Shown: piece by piece, positions 23,066 through 33,305 of the stretch | Position numbering within the stretch: the first letter of the stretch is position 1 | Layout: every line of letters starts with the position of its first letter | Assembly: GCA_015832175.1 (NCBI GenBank) | Contig: WJXW01000012.1 | Coordinates: 516,001-580,000, forward strand | Direction of reading: 5' to 3' | Source of the DNA: Paraphaeosphaeria minitans | Lineage: Eukaryota > Ascomycota > Dothideomycetes > Pleosporales > Didymosphaeriaceae | Length of the DNA stretch: 64,000 bases | The notes under the pieces: generated by a model | Databases searched by the model: none | What the model was told of the DNA's origin: nothing | The model's input: only the letters and a program-made list of their open reading frames with translations | Position numbers and translations under genes: made by a program

Positions 23066-24576
23066 ATGGGCGTCCTTAGTGCCCTCCGCCGCAAGAAAGA
23101 TGAACGAGAAACACCGACGTACTATCCATCGGAGGATGCTTTGAGCGGTGACAAAGACGAGGAACTTGGCCAGCAGCACCCGATTCGGACAGGTTGGACG
23201 GGAGACGCTCACGCCGGGGCGAACGAGTATCCGTCGCAAGAGAACTACCGGACGCTGGGCAGATGGCGGGCATGCGTAATTCTCATCACCATTGAGGTTG
23301 GAATTGGTGTGCTTAGTCTACCGTCTGCATTGAAGACGCTCGGTCTGATTCCTGGTATTATCGCCATCTTTGGATTTGGAGGGTTGACGACGTACTGCGG
23401 ATACATCATGGTTCAGTTCTACCGAAAATATCCGATGGTCACGAACCTGGTCGATTGCGCGCTGTACATTGGAGGAAAGAAATTAGAGTACTTCCTTGGT
23501 GTTGCATTCATCTTCAATCTGGTCCTCATTTGCGCCTCCGCGAACATCACCATGTCGATTGCTTTGAACACACTCTCTGGGCATGCGCTTTGTACCGTGG
23601 CTTTCATGGCGTTTCCCCACATCGGTAGGTTCGGCCCTACGGTACAAGTGATAGCCATTCGACTGAAAACTAACTCCTCGCAGCATGCTGGCTGCTCTGC
23701 CTCCCCCGCAAGCTCACCTTTGCTGCCGCCATGTCCTGGATCTGCACCATCTCCATCGTCGCCGCCGTCCTCATTGTCATGATCGCGCTCGGCGTGGCGG
23801 GCCCCAAGTCCCCGCCCGGCTTCGACGTCCATATCACGCTCGTCGGCAAACCCACCTTCGTCGAGACGGTCAACGCGCTCCTCAACATCGCTTTCGCCTT
23901 CGCGGGCAACCAGTCCTTCATGAGCGTCATAGCCGAGATGCGCGCCCCGGAGAAGGAATTCCCCCCTGCGCTGTTCATGCAAAAGTCCTTCGAGATCATC
24001 GTCTATGTGGTAGTTGCGTGCGTCATATACGGTCTTGCAGGCGACGCCGTAACCTCGCCCGCGCTGGGTTCCGCGCCCATCATACCTGCGAAGATCGCAT
24101 ACGGCATCCTCATCCCGTCGGTCCTTGGCACCGGCCTCCTCATCGGTATCACCGCCATAAAATACATGTACATCGCCGTCATGCGGCAGTTCAAGCCCGA
24201 TCAGGTCAACGTGCACAACGCCTTCACGTGGTCGCTGTGGGTTGGCATCGGCACTTTGTTCTGGGTCGTCACCTTCGTGGTTTCCAACGCGATCCCCATT
24301 TTCAGCAGCATCCTGAACATCAGCTCGGCCATCTTCATCTCGTGGTTCACGTTTGGGCTCACGAGCCTGTTCTGGCTGCATCTGAACTGGAAAGTGCAGT
24401 TTTCTACGCCCAGGAAGAAGGCGCTGGCGTGTGTGAATTATGCCATCTTGGGGCTGACGCTGTTTCTGAATGTCGGCGGGTTGTATACGAGTTTGAAGGC
24501 GCTGATTGATGTGTTTAATGGCCCCGAGAGCACGCTAAATGGGCCTTTTACGTGTGCGGACAACAGCATTTTCTAG
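23066..24576 (+). CDS. AAAP-family amino-acid transporter
   Basis: Two exons (23066-23624 and 23684-24576; 59-bp intron) encode 483 aa with about eleven hydrophobic segments, typical of the Aa_trans/AAAP family (yeast Avt proteins, filamentous-fungal neutral amino-acid permeases). The first membrane segment carries the signature ITIEVGIGVLSLPSALKTLG. A later conserved block reads NIAFAFAGNQSFMSVIAEM followed by PEKEFPPAL. The soluble N-terminus is charged. The start at 23066 (MGVLSALRRKK) was preferred because a short charged N-terminus is usual; 22976 is possible. Substrate and membrane (plasma or vacuolar) cannot be told from sequence. Confidence 0.9.
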
Positions 24577-25095
24577 TTGGTTTGTAGAGCGAATTGAACT
24601 CGACGGCAGGCTATTTGGCTTGCTGATACCACAAAGACTGTTCTTGGGACTCCCGGCTGCTATCTGCTTGATTCTTGCTTCTTGATGCTGGCTGTTGTAA
24701 CTCAAGCACAGGTACCTACAGGCCAAGCTCCGGTACGTCCGTTTGACGGCGGAACTTCCCTCCATCCCAAGCGAGCCGACACCCTAAACAGTTAGTGCAT
24801 ACCTATGGATCCCTAGAGCCCTGTCAGCATAATGTTATGTACTCCACGTAGCCCTGCTCCACACCCTTCACACCCGGAAGTATATGCGCCAGGTAGTATA
24901 TAAAGCCCAAGGCTCTCCGAAGCTACCTGTCTCCACCGAACCACCAATTACAGCCTCACCTTCCCATTCCCCTACGACGTATCCATCCTACGTGCAAGAG
25001 CTATTCATCATAGACACCTACATCCACACCGCCCCGCCCCTCACCTCACCTCACCACCTTACCCACCCACCCCAACACCAAATCCACACCCCAAC
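24577..25095. promoter_or_regulatory. Promoter region of the DUF2855 gene
   Basis: This lies between two plus-strand genes. The last 100 bases before 25096 are rich in C and A (CCCACCCCAACACC), as is common for fungal 5' leaders. Nothing more specific is seen. Confidence 0.4.
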
Positions 25096-26373
25096 ATGGC
25101 ATCAGAAACCCAAATCCACGTCTTCGACAAAGGAAACTACTCCAACCACCGCCTGGTGACGCTCCCGCCCACGCAACCAGAACCACTACCCCCTTCGTCC
25201 CTGCGCTTGAAAACCAAGATCCTGGGCCTCACAACGAACAACCTCACCTACGCCAACATGGGCTTCGCCCTCGGCTGGTGGGACACATATCCGATCCCAC
25301 CCACCGCGGCCGCGCCTTTCCACGACCGCGACACCTACGCCACGGTCGCAGGGTGGGGTTATGCCGAAGTCGTGGAATCCACCTTCCCTGGCGCGAAGGC
25401 CGGGGATAGCGTGTTTGGATACGTGCACGTCGGGTCAGGCACCTGGGACGTCTGCGTCTGCGTCTGCGTCTCCGTCTCCGACACCGGGTCTGGGTCGGGG
25501 TCGGGGTTAGAAGACGGGCAAGTGCTGGTGACGTCGGCGCACCGCGCGCATCTCTGGAAGATTTACAATCGCCTCCAAGTCCTGCCGCCGCTGCGCCAGC
25601 TCGAGCGGGACCACGGCCGGGACAAGCTGGGCTGGGACGCACTCATGCAGGTGCTCTTCGGCACGGGGTACAACCTCTCCACGTACGGCTTCGCGTGGGA
25701 AGATGGCGCCAGGATCCATCCGTCTGGCGAGGGCGCGTGGAGCGCCGAGGAGGCAAAGCTAGCTGGTGCGGTGGTGGTGGTGTTGAATGCAGGGGGGAAG
25801 ACGGGGATGGGGTTTGCGTATGCGGCGAGGCATGGCCGGCCGCAGGATCAGCAGCCGACTACCATCATCGGGGTTGGGTCGGAGAGCTCGAAGGCGCTGC
25901 TGGAGGCGTGCGGGTTCTACGATGAGGTTCTGCTGAATGGGGATGCTCCAAAAGTCGCGGAGCTGGTCGGGAAGGCGTCGCCGGGAAAGGTTGCGCTGCT
26001 GGATTTCGGCGCGAGGCCGGGGGTTTTTGCGGCGTATACGGGCGCGCTGCAGGATACTGGTGTGCCGCTGGCGAGGTTCTTCGTTGGTGGAGATAACCGG
26101 CCTGCGAAGCCGCAGGACCTGATGAAGGCCCGCGGGGAGAGGGGTGAGGGCATCCAGGTCAATGCGAATACGCTGCGGGAGAAGGGCATTGATGTCGGCG
26201 GGCAGAAGTACTTTGAGGGTTTCGACAAGGCGTGGGAAGGGTTTGTGCGGCAGGGTGCCATCAAGGGGACGAATTTGGTGTGGGGCGAGGGGATGGAAGG
26301 GTGGGCGAGGGGTTGGGAGGCGTTTTGTAAAGATGAAGTTCGGGGGGGTGAGGGGCTGGTGTATACGCTTTGA
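25096..26373 (+). CDS. DUF2855 family protein
   Basis: A single exon of 425 aa. The sequence resembles the DUF2855 family of fungi and bacteria, which has a distant medium-chain dehydrogenase-like layout: an N-terminal half with LGLTTNNLTYANMGFALGWWDTYP, a central GYNLSTYGFAW, and a C-terminal Rossmann-like half. No catalytic zinc ligands are evident and no substrate is known. Odd feature: at about residues 118-137 a run of Val-Cys pairs (VCVCVCVSVS) and Gly-Ser pairs (GSGSGSG) is encoded by simple GTCTGC and GGGTCG repeats, apparently a repeat expansion into a surface loop. The GC content of the 3' half is high but continuous with family sequence, so the frame is trusted to the stop. Confidence 0.82.
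   Translation: MASETQIHVFDKGNYSNHRLVTLPPTQPEPLPPSSLRLKTKILGLTTNNLTYANMGFALGWWDTYPIPPTAAAPFHDRDTYATVAGWGYAEVVESTFPGAKAGDSVFGYVHVGSGTWDVCVCVCVSVSDTGSGSGSGLEDGQVLVTSAHRAHLWKIYNRLQVLPPLRQLERDHGRDKLGWDALMQVLFGTGYNLSTYGFAWEDGARIHPSGEGAWSAEEAKLAGAVVVVLNAGGKTGMGFAYAARHGRPQDQQPTTIIGVGSESSKALLEACGFYDEVLLNGDAPKVAELVGKASPGKVALLDFGARPGVFAAYTGALQDTGVPLARFFVGGDNRPAKPQDLMKARGERGEGIQVNANTLREKGIDVGGQKYFEGFDKAWEGFVRQGAIKGTNLVWGEGMEGWARGWEAFCKDEVRGGEGLVYTL
25450..25505. repeat. Coding simple repeat (GTCTGC and GGGTCG units)
   Basis: Hexanucleotide-like units inside the DUF2855 gene encode a Val-Cys run followed by Gly-Ser pairs. The repeat keeps the reading frame. Confidence 0.75.
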
Positions 26374-28098
26374 GGGGTCAAGTCTGCTTGAATAGCTGTG
26401 GCTTCTACTCTGGGACACGGAGCGGAACGTCGTCTGATTGATGGTAAGCAAGCTGCTTCGCTTGACGAGCCCTAGGTTGACCACTCGCCCTGCCAATGCG
26501 CAGTGCGGCGTCTTGTGTGATCAGATGCCAAAAACGGACTCGTAGCATAACACGTGAGTAGTAATGGTAAGTATCGCGGAAGGATACAACAATGGGCGCA
26601 TGGCGGGATGGTAAATGCGTATCGAGGCAACGAGCGTGACTGATGGAGTCGTGAAGAGATGTACGCGCCCAAAGCTACCCTGCCTTTTTATACACACGAG
26701 AGCAGAGGAAACGTCGTGCCACCCTTTATCACCTTACGTAGCCTTTTCCTACTACCAGATGCAGGTGGCCAGCGGCTTGGCTGTAGGTGGCGGTGTAAAC
26801 TAGATGTATATCACTAGGTATAAGCACAACACAACATGTAAGTCCATCACTGCAATACAACTATGTAGCCAACTCCTCTACCCTCCCTAACTCCGAATCT
26901 GCAAAAAGCAAAAGTTCCCCCACCCCCCATTATAATCGCAATGAGAAGACGTTACCTATAGGTAGGCAGTCCCCCAACCCCCGAAACAAGAGTACTTTGC
27001 ATGAACCCACCTTTTCACAATTCCCATCCCAAAATAACAAACAAACATGATGCCGAAATCAATCCTTTTTTTCGTTCTCCATTCCTTTTTTCTTCTCTTA
27101 TCCAAAAAAGGAGGGAAAAAAAGAGAGGGAAAGAGAGAGACACGAAACTGTCTCACCAAAAAAGTTTTTTTGTTTTGGGTTCATGAATTTGATTTCATCT
27201 ATACCTACCTACCATGTAGCGTAAACCAACACCCCCATGCCATCCTTTCCATCCCATGCCTTTCCATCCACGCCTTCCATGCCTTCCATGCCATGCACGC
27301 CAAACGGCAACAGAAGTTGTAACAGAAAAAAAAGTCAAAAAAATCTATCCTACAAAGAAGCCAACAACCCCACCCCACCGCATCCCTCTCCTCTCCTCTC
27401 ATTCTTCTCCTCTCCTCTCATTCTTCTCCTCTCCTCTCCTCTCCTCTCCTCTTCTCCTCCACTCCCTCCTCAACATTAACCAACGCAACTCTCACCCCTC
27501 ACCCCTCACCCAGCGCAAAACACGCTTCGGCATAGAAAAAACAAGAGGAACAGAACAGATCCATATACCCTACCATACCCTACCATACCAAACCCAGCGC
27601 CCCCCCTCCCGTCGAGGACAAAAGAAAGAGCTAAGCCATTGGTATCATGCACACGAACGCACGCACGCAAGAACGCACGAACGCAAGCACGCATACGACA
27701 GCACAACACGACACGACACAGCGAAAGCACAACCATCGCTCAGTTCGTATCCTTTCCAACGCACGCGCGAGCGCGCCCCGTCGCCGTCGTTGTCGTCGTT
27801 GTTGTATCAGACACACGAGTGACATAGGAAAAAAAGGTCGAGTCGAGTATCCGAACAAAACGGAGACTATGCAAGTCGATATGATAGAAAAAAAAGACAA
27901 CCCTAGAAAAGGTTTAGTTAGAGGGAGGGAGGAGAAAAGAAAAGAAAAAAGAAAAGAATGCATGCATGCGGGGGTATGTGCAAACGCAACTCAACAACGA
28001 TATCCAAATCCCATCTTTCGAGTGAGCTCCCGCTCATCTCAGCGATAACACACACCACATCTCCACCTCCTCCCCTTGCCCCGTAGTGTAAATACCCC
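26374..28098. other. Convergent 3' spacer with many simple repeats
   Basis: This lies between the ends of the DUF2855 and MSS4 genes. It holds A/T-run-rich sequence at 27050-27180, CCATGCCTT-like repeats at 27235-27300, a pyrimidine tract of CTCTCCT units at about 27385-27465, and ACGCACGCA-type units at about 27655-27695. Open frames here are artefacts of low complexity. No gene is supported. Confidence 0.55.
27385..27465. repeat. CTCTCCT polypyrimidine tract
   Basis: A nearly pure C/T tract built from CTCTCCT and CATTCTTCTC units. Such mirror-like tracts can adopt triplex DNA; that is general knowledge, not shown here. Confidence 0.75.
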
Positions 28099-31012
28099 CT
28101 AGTTAACCCTGACGACCGTCTCCATCGGAGGCAAATGCGGCAACTCCTTATCCTGATTCTTCCTTTCGCGCCCCCTCTCCTCCTTCGGCGGCGTCGGCGG
28201 CCCCGAATGTCGCTGGTTGAGGCTGTACCCCGCGTCTTTCGGCGGCGTAGGCGGGCGCTCTTCCGTCGCGCTGGTGCCCGAGTCCTTGGGTGGTGTGGGC
28301 GGTGGCCGACCATGGCTCTGGTCGCGCTCTCGTGACCTGTTCTGGAGGCCGCGGTCTTCGGACCGGAGCGGAGGGGCAGCGAAATTGGTGTCTGTACTGC
28401 GGGCGCTGCGGCCGCCAGTGGACGAGGTCTCTTGTGCTTCCTCGACGACGGGGAGGGTGGTGCCGAGCTCGCCGCGTTCGGCGGACGGGCTGCGGACGGC
28501 GCGCATTTCGCGCTTGGGGATGTCCTCCTCGGACGCGCCGTGGCGCTTCGAGTGGTCTGCATGGGTGTGGGCTTTGTGGAGGACTCTCTCGGTGGATTCG
28601 CGTTCGCTGCGGGTGTTGTTGATGCCCGCGAGGACGGGGTCGTTGGCTGTGTGTGCGGACTCGACGGCCTTTTCTCGCTCGGCGGCTTCGCGTGTTTTGG
28701 TGATGCTGCTGAGGAATTTTAGGAATCGGTCGCCATACCTTTCGGGCGGAATGGCAGAGATCTGTGACTCCTCGGCCATCAAACCCTTGAACCTGTGCTC
28801 TATGCGTTTGATGAGGTTGTACTATACTCGTCAGTCTTCCAACCGAGTCAAAGACTACATCTTCACTTACATGCGTCAGGCAGTCGATGATGCCAAGGTA
28901 GTAGATCTCCTCGCCTGGTGTGTCGTCCTCGTGTGTGGCCCTGAAGCCGCCGTCGTCCACGTAGAAGTAGTTGTTCTTTTGCTGTCCTTGCAGCTCGTCA
29001 GGCATCTTGGTGGCCGTCTGGTCCATGGGCACAGGCTTCTGCGTCTTGATCATCTGCCTCAGCTCCTTGGCCTTGCGCGCGCTTTCCAGCTTCGAGGGCG
29101 TCCGCGTGAGTGTGTTGGGTAGTGCATCCTCGGCGGCCTCACCGCCCGGCTGGAAAACCTGCAACGTCTTGTCTCGCAGGTTCTCCTCGTTCCCTTTCTC
29201 CCGGTCGTGGATGCCAACAAGCATCGAGTAGTCCATGATATGCAACTTCTGCAGGAGCTTGACATCCCGCTGCATCTGTTCGACAAACGCCTTCTTCTTG
29301 TCCGGCCCAAACTCCAGATGCTGGTCCCGCCGTAACCAGTTGAGGTCCTTTAGCGTGGCACGCGGGTTCGCCTCCAAACCCTCCTCCTTGAAATCTCGCC
29401 CAATCGTCGACCCCTTCAAATCAAATGTGCGGTGGATATCTCGATGCGGGGGGAATAGATTGTTCATGACAACGAAATGAATCTTGCGTCCGTAGGGTAT
29501 CTTGACGCGATGCAGGCCGTAAAACTGGGACAGCAGGGTATTTGGGTTTTCCTGGACGTGATTGTAATAGTCCTTGAGGATTTTTCGGAGAAACTTGTGT
29601 TCGCCGTGATGTATGGTTTTGATGATGTACTTGTAGTCTCTCGAGAAATAGAAGAAGCTCCCACTCTTGCCGGGGGAGCCTAGTTCGGAAAGGATGTATT
29701 TGCTCGTCAGCGACACGAGATAGTCGGCCGGGTCGAGACCGAAGATGCTGCGGAGATGGCGGAAGACCCAGGGCGCGTAGTCCTTGAACTTGAAGTCGTA
29801 CTTTGCGGATGGCGTAAGTTCGTTTCCAGCACTGTCGGTTCGTTAGCATGGTGGACATACATTGCATACCGTTTAATGAGGAGAAGCACACGAAAGACGG
29901 AATAGGAATAGGAGGTTGACTGATGAGAAGTCTTCCGGCACGTACATGTCGAAAGAAAACTTATGCTTGGCGTCAAAGTCGGCATCAGTCAGGTCGCGGT
30001 CCATCTTCGCATTGGTCCGCGAGACGGTGAAGCGGATGCCGGTGAGCATGTTGTAGGCCGTCACCCAGTTGACGTGGTTCTGGTCGACCTTGGTGCCGAC
30101 CACGACGCGGTCGTCGTCGTCTTCATCCCTGCGCTTCCGCTTGCTGGCGCGCTTTTGCCTGATGTGCTCGGCCCACCGCGCGGCGTCCTCGTCCTGGGGC
30201 ACTTCGTCGAGATGCATGTCGGAGTGGATGGAGCGGGTGGCGCGGCGTGCCAGAGACATTGACCCCCGGCGGCGGGTAGGCGTGTTGGCTGGAGAGAATC
30301 TACCGCTGGCAGTCACGACGTCATCGGTGGTGTTGGTGCCGTTGCGGAGGCCCTGGGCACGGGAGGCGGAGACGCTGGGCACTTCGAGGGTGTGCCGGTG
30401 CTGCAGGCGGTAGGGCACCTCGACCGGGCTTGTGGTGTGGTTGAAGGCGGCCGGGGAGGAGACGCGGTAGTTGGCGCCCGGAATCTGCAGGCTGCTCTGC
30501 GGGTTGGGCGGCTGCTCTGGGGTGCTGGCCTTGGGGGCGTCCTTGGGGGCGGCTGGCGGGCTCGTCGCGTTGAGGGTGACGTGGGTCGTGTTGCAGCCGT
30601 CGTCCTGCTCGCTGCTGTAGATGGACGCGAAGTAGCCATCATCCTTGCCGGATAGCGCACCGGAGTTGAGCCGCTGGGCTTCGGTGGCTGAGGGCGTTTG
30701 TTTGCCCACACTGGACCCTCGCTGGCGGGCTGGGCTGGCGTCGGTCTGCTGCTGTGTCCGCTTTTCGCTGTGCAAGGGCTGCGACTGCGACTGCACGGGT
30801 CGGCCATTGGCTATCGACTGCATCACGGCGCCGTTGGGCGTGTGATGCGGGCCATGGTGCACCTTGTCGCTGTAGTCGGCTTGGAACAGCGACTTGTCGG
30901 ACAGGGTGCGCGAGGGCAGCGTGTAGGTCTGGATGGTGTGGCCGTGGGTGGAGTCGCTCTGGTCGGCCGTCAACGAGGGCATCGTCCGGGGCGCGACAAC
31001 GGTCGCAATCAT
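28099..31012 (-). CDS. MSS4: Phosphatidylinositol-4-phosphate 5-kinase Mss4
   Basis: Mss4 makes PI(4,5)P2 at the plasma membrane, controlling actin and endocytosis. Exons 29946-31012, 28871-29831 and 28099-28821 (introns 114 and 49 bp) give 916 aa. A long disordered N-terminus carries basic patches ([11 protein letters not shown]). The kinase domain starts around residue 330 and includes [16 protein letters not shown], the glycine-rich [18 protein letters not shown], the IIKTIHHGE lysine segment, [22 protein letters not shown] (catalytic region) and [11 protein letters not shown] (activation-loop side). The C-terminal tail has three PPTPPK motifs in about 45 residues, possible SH3-ligand or proline-directed phosphorylation sites. 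The start at 31012 is one of two nearby ATGs (the other about 30 bases downstream); the frame is open further upstream, so the extreme N-terminus is uncertain. Confidence 0.93.
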
Positions 31013-31068
31013 AAGCGGGCGCTCCACGCGTGCGGTTTGCGGGTGGGCAGCCAGCTCTCCGGTCGGTT

Positions 31069-31110
31069 TGGGAGGGGGAGGGGAAGGGCGAGGGCGAGGG
31101 CGAGGGCAAG
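31069..31110 (+). repeat. G-run tract with G-quadruplex potential
   Basis: Successive GGG to GGGGG runs separated by one to four bases lie on the + strand just upstream of the MSS4 start (which is on the - strand). Confidence 0.6.
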
Positions 31111-31629
31111 TGTCTTCGGTGCCGTGTCGGGACGGGTGGTTGCTATGGCGTCGGTTGGCGTGCGAATTGGCGGGTGAAGGTGCTAGGGCAGCGGCAGCGG
31201 CAGCAGCACGCAGGCGAGGGAGATGGGGGTCGCAAGAATGGGTGTGCAGCGTGCGAGCAATCGTCGCTGGGCGGTGGTGAAGATGTCGGAGACAGACAAA
31301 GCGCAGAAGCAAGGCACGCCGCACTGGTCAGCTTCGCGGTGCAAGGGTCCGTGGATGGCGGTGGCCTGCTCGCCAAGCAGCCAGCAGCCAGCCGCGCCGG
31401 CAAACGGGACGAGAGAGGCTCCACGAGACGTACCCGTATACCACTCGTAAAGCTGCCCACGACACCAGCCAGCGCCGCGCTTTACTGCGAGGGCTTGCCG
31501 TGTTCTAATCAAGGGCACTCTTAGCGCTTGACGTTATGCACGTTGCAGAGCTGGCTGCGACTTGCTCCCAGTTCTCGCGCTCGTTGCTCGTCCGCTCAGG
31601 GGAGGAGTCGTGAAATTGGCTGAGCCCCA

Positions 31630-31800
31630 GCCTGTATGTGGCTAGTCTATATCTATGTGTGGCTAGCAGATGTGTATACATGGCTAGCACGGGTCTATAT
31701 GTGGGTAGCCTGTCTCTATACATGGCTAGCCGGTTTCTTTATATGGCTAGCCGGTCTCTCTATATGGCTAGCCGGTCTCCATATATGGCTAGCCCCCACC
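31630..31800. repeat. 21-bp tandem repeat with core TATATGGCTAGCCGGTCTC
   Basis: About eight imperfect copies, all keeping the GGCTAGC or GGGTAGC core. The first copies are more diverged and the last three nearly identical. The period is a multiple of three, so the + strand reads as a Trp-Leu-Ala repeat without stops. Confidence 0.8.
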
Positions 31801-32334
31801 TGCATGTCCCTAGCCCACCCGACTCCAGCAAACACGTCCCAGCGTGCAGGTTCAGCCTCACAGCTACACGCCACACGCCACACGCCAGCCTCGCAGCCAC
31901 ACGCCAGCCTCGCAGCCACACGCCAGCCCTCCACTCCACCACACGCCCCGGCCTTGGACATCGCACCCTCTCCCCAGTCACTGACCAGCCTCAAGTCCGT
32001 CCAGGGTGCACACTACAGCCCTCCTCCGCCGCCTTTTTCCAAACAATCTCCCTTGGTGCCGAAGAGCCGCCTTTCCCTGCGTCCCAGCTCATGGTACCTA
32101 GTACAGCGGGCCGCACGCCTGCACGCGCCGCCTGGCTGTGCTGGAATCTTCCGCTCGCCGTGGTCTCCGGCCAGCCGTCCATCTTCCTCTGTTCAGTGCC
32201 TTGATCACCACCCCAGCCCGTCCATCTCTATTCAGCGCCGTGATCACCACCCCAGCCCGTCCGTCTTCCTTCCCTCAGTGCCAGGATCACCGCAACAGCA
32301 GCCCCTGACCGCACCCAGAGGTGCAATTGATACC

Positions 32335-32336
32335 CA

Positions 32337-32368
<32 letters not shown>
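32335..32368. repeat. (CA)n dinucleotide microsatellite
   Basis: An almost pure CA run of about 16 units, followed by CGCATACGCACACG. Confidence 0.85.
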
Positions 32369-32370
<2 letters not shown>

Positions 32371-32610
32371 TACGCACACGCCCATCAAACGCTCACACTA
32401 AAGTACGTAGCCCGTCCGCTCAGCCACGGGAACGCTCCTTAGCGTCCCTCAGCCACACTCCCCTCCCGGAACCGGATCCGGATCGCTACGGGCCCGACCC
32501 GACGTTCCTATTCTTACATCAGCGCCTACCTTACAATGTACATCAACCTTCCGCAGGTTGGGCTGACTGATGCCGAACCAAGTCGCTACCTAGACTGACT
32601 ACGTCGACCA

Positions 32611-32752
32611 TACACATACATACATACATACATACATACATACATACATACATACATACATACATACATACATACATACATACATACATACATACATACA
32701 TACATACATACATACATACATACATACATACATACATACATACATACATACC
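32611..32752. repeat. (TACA)n tetranucleotide microsatellite, about 34 units
   Basis: A pure run of TACA/CATA units covers about 140 bases with almost no interruption. Its length and purity predict strong length polymorphism and possible assembly error. Confidence 0.92.
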
Positions 32753-33305
32753 ACGACATGGTTCAATCTTCATCCAGACTCCCGCCCGGGCAAGGTCAAA
32801 GTCTATCTATCCCATCTATCCATCTTATATCTTATGCTACCTACCTAGCGTCACGTGAGTCGCCCCACCCTACCAGAGCGGCGACGCGACCTCTACGTGC
32901 CACCTTCAAAACAAAAAAAAAACGCGTCCCTCCAGACTCCAGACTCCACCATCCACCATCCCCAAACATGCGCACATCTCACTTTTCCTCCCGACTCCAC
33001 TCACAGCACCTTGCATCGCACGCATTGGAATTTGAATTCTGGTATTCATTGCTCATCATGATCCCTCAGAAATGAAGAAGAAAGTAAAACTGTGAAAAAA
33101 ATGAAGAGACAAAAAAAAAAAGTTGGTGCACCATGCCCAGTTCCCATCCGAGAACGCCTGTACGCCCCTCAAAAGCCACCCAACCCAATCCGAACCCATT
33201 CCATCCTAACCCATCCCATCCTGTGCCAGAACGGGTATATCCCTTGGAGAAACTAAGCAAAGATATACACAGCAACAACCTCTATCCCGACGCGACCCAG
33301 CCCAC

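Larger units (their letters stand above)
31013..33305. other. Repeat-rich spacer between MSS4 start and histone H1 end
   Basis: This 2.3-kb interval contains the MSS4 promoter and the H1 3' UTR. It is dominated by repeats: a G-run tract at 31069-31110, a 21-bp array at 31630-31800, CACACGCCAGCCTCGCAGC repeats at about 31870-31930, diverged repeats of about 44 bp with CACCACCCCAGCCCGTCC at about 32160-32290, a CA microsatellite and a long TACA microsatellite. A 268-codon open frame spans 31636-32442 but is built from these repeats, and I do not treat it as a gene. Confidence 0.6.

Noticed and set aside
27256..27822. 188-codon Pro/Ser/His-rich frame
   Set aside because: Consists of pyrimidine and ACGC repeats between two 3' ends; no conserved sequence.
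31636..32442. 268-codon open frame reading a Trp-Leu-Ala repeat then Pro/His-rich sequence
   Set aside because: It is generated by the 21-bp array, other local repeats and the CA microsatellite; no domain or splice support.
32543..32773. Open frame of repeated Met-Tyr-Val-Cys
   Set aside because: Pure translation of the TACA microsatellite.
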